Notes under the pieces: generated by a model
Seen by the model: only the letters and a program-made list of their open reading frames with translations
Database searches by the model: none
Told to the model about the DNA's origin: nothing
Position numbers and translations under genes: made by a program
Shown here: positions 60,253-64,000 of the stretch, in pieces
Layout: every line of letters begins with the position of its first letter
Numbering within the stretch: the stretch's first letter is position 1
DNA from: Planoprotostelium fungivorum
Taxonomy: Eukaryota > Evosea > Variosea > Cavosteliida > Cavosteliaceae
Direction: 5' to 3'
Length of the DNA stretch: 64,000 nucleotides
Assembly (NCBI GenBank): GCA_003024175.1
Contig: MDYQ01000040.1
Coordinates: forward strand, 93,067 to 157,066

Positions 60253-63200
60253 TCAACTCCACGCGCTCTTTGTCTTCCCCGCTTGTTGTTGCATCACTCG
60301 CAACTTCTTCTCTAATTCTTCAATGCTAGGGTTGGACACCTCTTTCGACTTAAAGATCTCCACCTACCGTACCCTTCAGTCACCTACTTGTCCCTCTCGA
60401 TACTTCACCTCGCCCTCTAAACTTGTCACTTTGATCTGAAGCTCACGGATCGTCTTGTGTGATTTCTTTAGGTCCACATCCTGCCTTCGCAACAGTTGCT
60501 CGAAGTGCTCCTTTTCTTTCGACGTCTCCTGGCTCAGCGTTGTGGTCTTCGGTGCGTTCGCTTTCAGTTTCGCGATGGTCTCTTCTGCAGCTGATGATGG
60601 TCAGATGAAGACGCACGATGTCAACTCACTCAGTAGCTTGTTCTGCAGAGAAGATATCTCTGTGACGAGACGGTGATCTGATGAGCTGTCCTCCCTTCCA
60701 GACTTCTGGACGTTATCGGCGACTCTTTCGTAAGCGGATACGAGCTCTTTCTTCAGTGATACGACGGCGTCTTGCAGAGCAGAGATCTTCTTGTCCTGAT
60801 CCATCATCAGATCGAGCGGCATCATGATGTCCCTTCTTCACCTTATTTGCGAGCTGTGCTTTGTATTTCGCTGTGACTTGTAGAACGGATGGTTGTTTGG
60901 CTGGGGACACGACGGTCGCTGCTGAAGAAGTTTTCGTCTGGTTCAGTCTCTCCCTCTCTGATTGCAAGTGACTCTGCAATTGCCGAATCTCGCTAGTCTT
61001 ACTGGCTTCGACTTCCGCCTTCTCTTGTCTCAGCCGGGCCGCCTCACTGCAGAGTGATCAGATCAGATGATGATGATGAAAAAAAAGATAGATCACCTCT
61101 CTCGATGTTTCAGCTCCATTTGAAGTTGATTGCATCTTCCTTGCGATTCCACGAACTGCGAATGCACCTTCTCTCATCAGCCTCATCATCCATCTCCATC
61201 ACATGATCGCCCACCTGCTCCAGACTGGACATCATGTCTTCCATCTGAGAAGCCATCTCCTTGTTACCCTTGTTATCGTCAATGTGTCTCTCTAGCTCCA
61301 AGATGCGGTCGTGCAGGGCTAATTGTGTCTTCCTCGCTTCGTTGAGAGACAGATTGGCCTGGTGGATTTGACTCTCTTTGGATAACAACAATCCATCCAC
61401 TTCTTTCAGCGACATGGTTGGCTCTGCAGACTGTTTCGTTTAAGAGGGAGAGAGATGAAGGATATAGCAATGATCACCTCAATTCTGGTGGGTGGGGCGA
61501 TGGCAATGCTCTTTTGTAATTGTTCTATGAATCTCTCCCTCTCTTTGAAATGCTCTTCGTTTAATTCTAAAACTCTCTTCTTCGCCGCTTCCAATTGTTT
61601 CTCGTACTCGTCTCTCATCTGCACGACCTCATCATCATCGTGATCATCATCGTGATCATCATCGTGATCATCATCGTGATCATCATCGTGATCATCATCG
61701 TGATCATCATCGTGATCATCATCGTGACCATCATCGTGATCTCTCACCTGCTTGTGACAGTCTTGCGTCAAAGTTATTGCCTTCTCTCTCGTCTCCAGCT
61801 TCTTCTTCATCTTCTCTAGTTGTGCCTCCGCTGCCTCCGCTCGGTTCTGCAGCAACAGAAGCTTCGTTCGATCTTCTAACGCTTCCGCCTTGTATTTGTC
61901 GTGGACTTCTCCCATCAGAAGCACGTGATCGTCATCAGTCAATCCTCCTCTGAACGTCTTCATGGCTGCTTCTCTCGTGGCAATCAACTGTTTTCCTCTT
62001 AGTTTCCACGCGACTATGATGTGATTCGATTGATGTGATTCGGTTGTGTGATTCGATTAGTGATATGATGTGACGATTTGATAATTTGATGATTTGATGC
62101 TGATTCATCTCAATTGTACCTCTTGCAATCTCCTGATTTCCTCTCTGCACACATCATTCTGTTTCGTCAACTCATCCACTCTGCCCTTCAACTGTCCGAT
62201 CATCTTCTCCTTCTCCTCCATCTCTTGATAAGCTTCCTACACCCGTTCACTCTCATTTCCACGAGATCCCCGCGAAATTTCACCTCCAACCTCACGGCCA
62301 CCGGATAATTGGGGTCGTTCTCATCTAAAATTCTCCGGTGCTGCAGCAAGATTGCCAAGTCTGAATCTCTCTCCTTCTTGTGCATGGCTTCCTCTGCCGC
62401 TTTCAGCCTCTTGTCCGTGTCGCGATTGGCCTCTCGGGCCAGCCTCTCCCTCTCGTCCAATTGGAGTTCGAGCTGCTCCACGGTGCTCTTCAGGCCGTCG
62501 TACATCTTGACGTAGTGATCTTTCTCTTGCTCTAAGATGGCATTCTCTCTCCGCAGACGAATCTGAGATGAATTCAGATGCATGTTCGACACGATGAGAT
62601 TGTCATCACCTCTAATGTCTTTCGATGGAGTGCGTCTTCAGCTGCTTCGATGAATGCTTTCGTGGATGGATCTTGAGGTAGTGACTTCTTGATGAGTTCG
62701 AGATGCTCTATCTTTGCCTTTGCTTCCATCAATTGTCCTTCTAAAGCCTCATTGTTCGCTCTCAATTTCGCCCTGTCCTTCTCAGTCTCTCATCGCAAGA
62801 AAAAGCGTCGAGATGATCATCGGCGATCACCAATCATCATGATGATCATCACGATGATCATCACTCACCGATCACGTTCCATGTTCCAATTGTTCTCTTC
62901 GGTTACCTTCATGGCCATCACGAGACGTTCCGTCCTCTCCGTGTATCGATCTCCTCTCAACAATTCATCGATCCTTCCCTGCAGTCCGTCTACCCTCACT
63001 CGATGATCCTCCCTGATCTACAACTCGTCAATTTCGAAATACATATTTATCGAAGATATCGTATAAAAATCGGGACTGTGTGTCATTATAAATGTACGTT
63101 TGATGATTTACCTTGAAAATGAGATCTAATCTTTGTTCCAACACTTTCTCCATCTTCCTGTAGCTTCCGTGCAGTGACTGGTACTGTTTGTTCAGCTCGT

Positions 63201-64000
63201 CGAATTTGTGCTGACACATCGCTTCGTTCATGGCGGTCGCCATGAGCAACTGTTGGTTCTTTGCAAAGGCCAGCTGCATGTCGCTCTGACTTCCCAGGTC
63301 TCCCAGTGCTTCTCTCGTCTTGTCTAATTCTCTGTTCTGTCGCAGGATTTTCTCATTTAAGCCCGAGTTCTGTTTGCCACTCAATTGGATCAGTTCTTTT
63401 AAGCGGACGATTTCAGCTTGGTCCATGTGATGTCTCTCTTCGAAAGAAATGATTCGATTCACGTTCTCGGAGGCTTCAGCAGTGGTCACCGCCCCTTCTA
63501 ATCTGTGTCTCAACTCTGATTCTACAACGTTGTAGTGAGTCGAATGATAACGTGTATGACGTGTACCGGATTCGAGGGCGATTTGTCTCTCTCGGTTGAC
63601 CAGGCTCAGCTTCGTCTCTAGTTCGTTCATGCGAACTTGTAAGTCCTCTGCATTCTGCTTCTGTCGATTCAACTTTCTCACGGCCAGCTCCGCTTTACTT
63701 CTCGCATTGAACTCTGATACCTCCAGGGCGGCGATCTTGACACTGATCGTACGTTACGCCGTGTTACTTCGTTACACTTACTTGAGATCTTCGGTGGAGG
63801 CAGATTTCGAGGCCAGCTTGTCGAATGCGGTACATTTGTTTCTTGCTTCTGTCAGCAGAACTTCCAACTGTTCGATCTTCTCTTTGAGTCCTTCTTCAGC
63901 TTTTCTCTGTGGCTCTAACGAGGCCAAGCGAGAGGATGTCTCTTTCTCAGATTCGAGTAGACTCTTGTATTTTTCGGACAATTGGTTGTACCTGAAGAGC
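60253..64000 (-). CDS. Very long coiled-coil protein (CEP290-like?), 3' part
   Basis: The 5' end lies beyond base 64000. Every exon is a heptad coiled coil: KIEQLEVLLTEARNKCTAFD, QVRMNELETKLSLVNRERQI-like segments, GKQNSGLNEKILRQNRELDK, NAILEQEKDHYVKMYDGLKS, ANNEALEGQLMEAKAKIEHL, LLSKESQIHQANLSLNEARK, TIRELQIKVTSLEGEVKYRE. It ends in SNPSIEELEKKLRVMQQQAG and a short basic tail (KTKSAWS). The layout resembles ciliary or centrosomal scaffold proteins such as CEP290, but coiled coils match each other easily and I cannot be sure. An intron (61747-61628) is a 12-bp minisatellite. A further intron (about 63568-63523) ends inside the palindrome CTACAACGTTGTAG, whose last bases form the acceptor. Confidence 0.65.
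61628..61747 (-). repeat. 12-bp minisatellite intron, stop-free and in frame
   Basis: Nine units of ATCATCATCGTG (plus-strand view, 61630-61740) fill a 120-nt GT-AG segment. Its length is a multiple of three and it has no stop on the coding strand. Retained, it would encode Asp-His-Asp-Asp repeats between CHKQ and VVQMRDEYEKQLE. Confidence 0.8.
63522..63535. repeat. Palindrome CTACAACGTTGTAG at an intron acceptor
   Basis: Perfect 14-bp palindrome. On the minus strand its final AG is the likely acceptor that joins ALES to ESELRHRLEG. Confidence 0.7.

Noticed and set aside
61595-61819. Hydrophobic Ile/Val repeat protein on the plus strand
   Set aside because: Translation of the 12-bp minisatellite intron on the wrong strand.

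Overview
This window is nuclear DNA of a compact, gene-dense unicellular eukaryote. Genes lie on both strands and are cut by many very short GT-AG introns, mostly about 35-65 nt. Intergenic gaps are short, base composition is moderate, and AATAAA signals often sit on or just after stop codons. The gene set mixes conserved housekeeping proteins (SEC13, proteasome alpha subunit, ribosomal stalk P0, VPS8, glutathione reductase, uroporphyrinogen-III synthase) with plant-style LRR ectodomains, a tyrosine-type receptor kinase, a RapGAP and an NCoR-like SANT protein. That mix fits an amoebozoan, perhaps a protosteloid amoeba. This placement is inference and was not checked by any search. All gene models below were joined by eye, by matching reading frames across plausible splice sites.

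Layout. 1-4.2 kb: 5' part of an LRR receptor-like gene (-) and a membrane-anchored protein tyrosine phosphatase (+). 4.4-13 kb: a BTB-BTB-WD40 protein (+), glutathione reductase (-), SEC13 (-), proteasome alpha (+) and a short-chain dehydrogenase (-). 13.4-23 kb: a GFA-type zinc protein (+), an LRR/coiled-coil/Sfi1-like centrosomal-type protein (+) and a WW-RapGAP (-). 23.2-29 kb: VPS8 (+). 29.1-33.4 kb: an NCoR/SMRT-like triple-SANT corepressor (-). 34.4-40.4 kb: an LRR receptor tyrosine kinase (+). 40.8-49 kb: ribosomal P0 (+), uroporphyrinogen-III synthase (+), tRNA-Thr (+), a C2-LRR protein (-), an ankyrin protein with a C-terminal membrane segment (+) and a V-ATPase accessory Ac45/VOA1-like subunit (-). 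49.2-51.1 kb: an SGNH esterase locus (-) with a partial second copy, a tRNA-Lys and an ambiguous base at the edge of the duplication. 51.1-60 kb: two unrecognised genes, an acid-sphingomyelinase-like phosphodiesterase (-), an unrecognised coiled-coil protein (-) and a GPI-anchored mucin-like surface protein (-). 60.2-64 kb: a very long coiled-coil protein (-) that runs off the right edge.

Themes. Phosphotyrosine signalling is represented by both a receptor tyrosine kinase and a tyrosine phosphatase. Endolysosomal function is represented by VPS8, Ac45 and the sphingomyelinase-like enzyme. Two large coiled-coil proteins look centrosomal or ciliary.

The most striking non-gene signal is a dispersed self-complementary word, full form CATCTACAACGTTGTAGATG. 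It occupies up to half of several 36-46 nt introns as a hairpin, including the intron that splits the catalytic loop of the phosphatase. As a half-site it has also expanded inside the coding sequence of the NCoR-like gene, where it encodes Pro-Ser-Thr-Thr repeats. Other introns are built from different self-complementary words (TACGTACGTA, AAATTTCCGAGAAATTT, TGATGACGTCATCA). Together these suggest a family of hairpin introns, possibly introner-derived.
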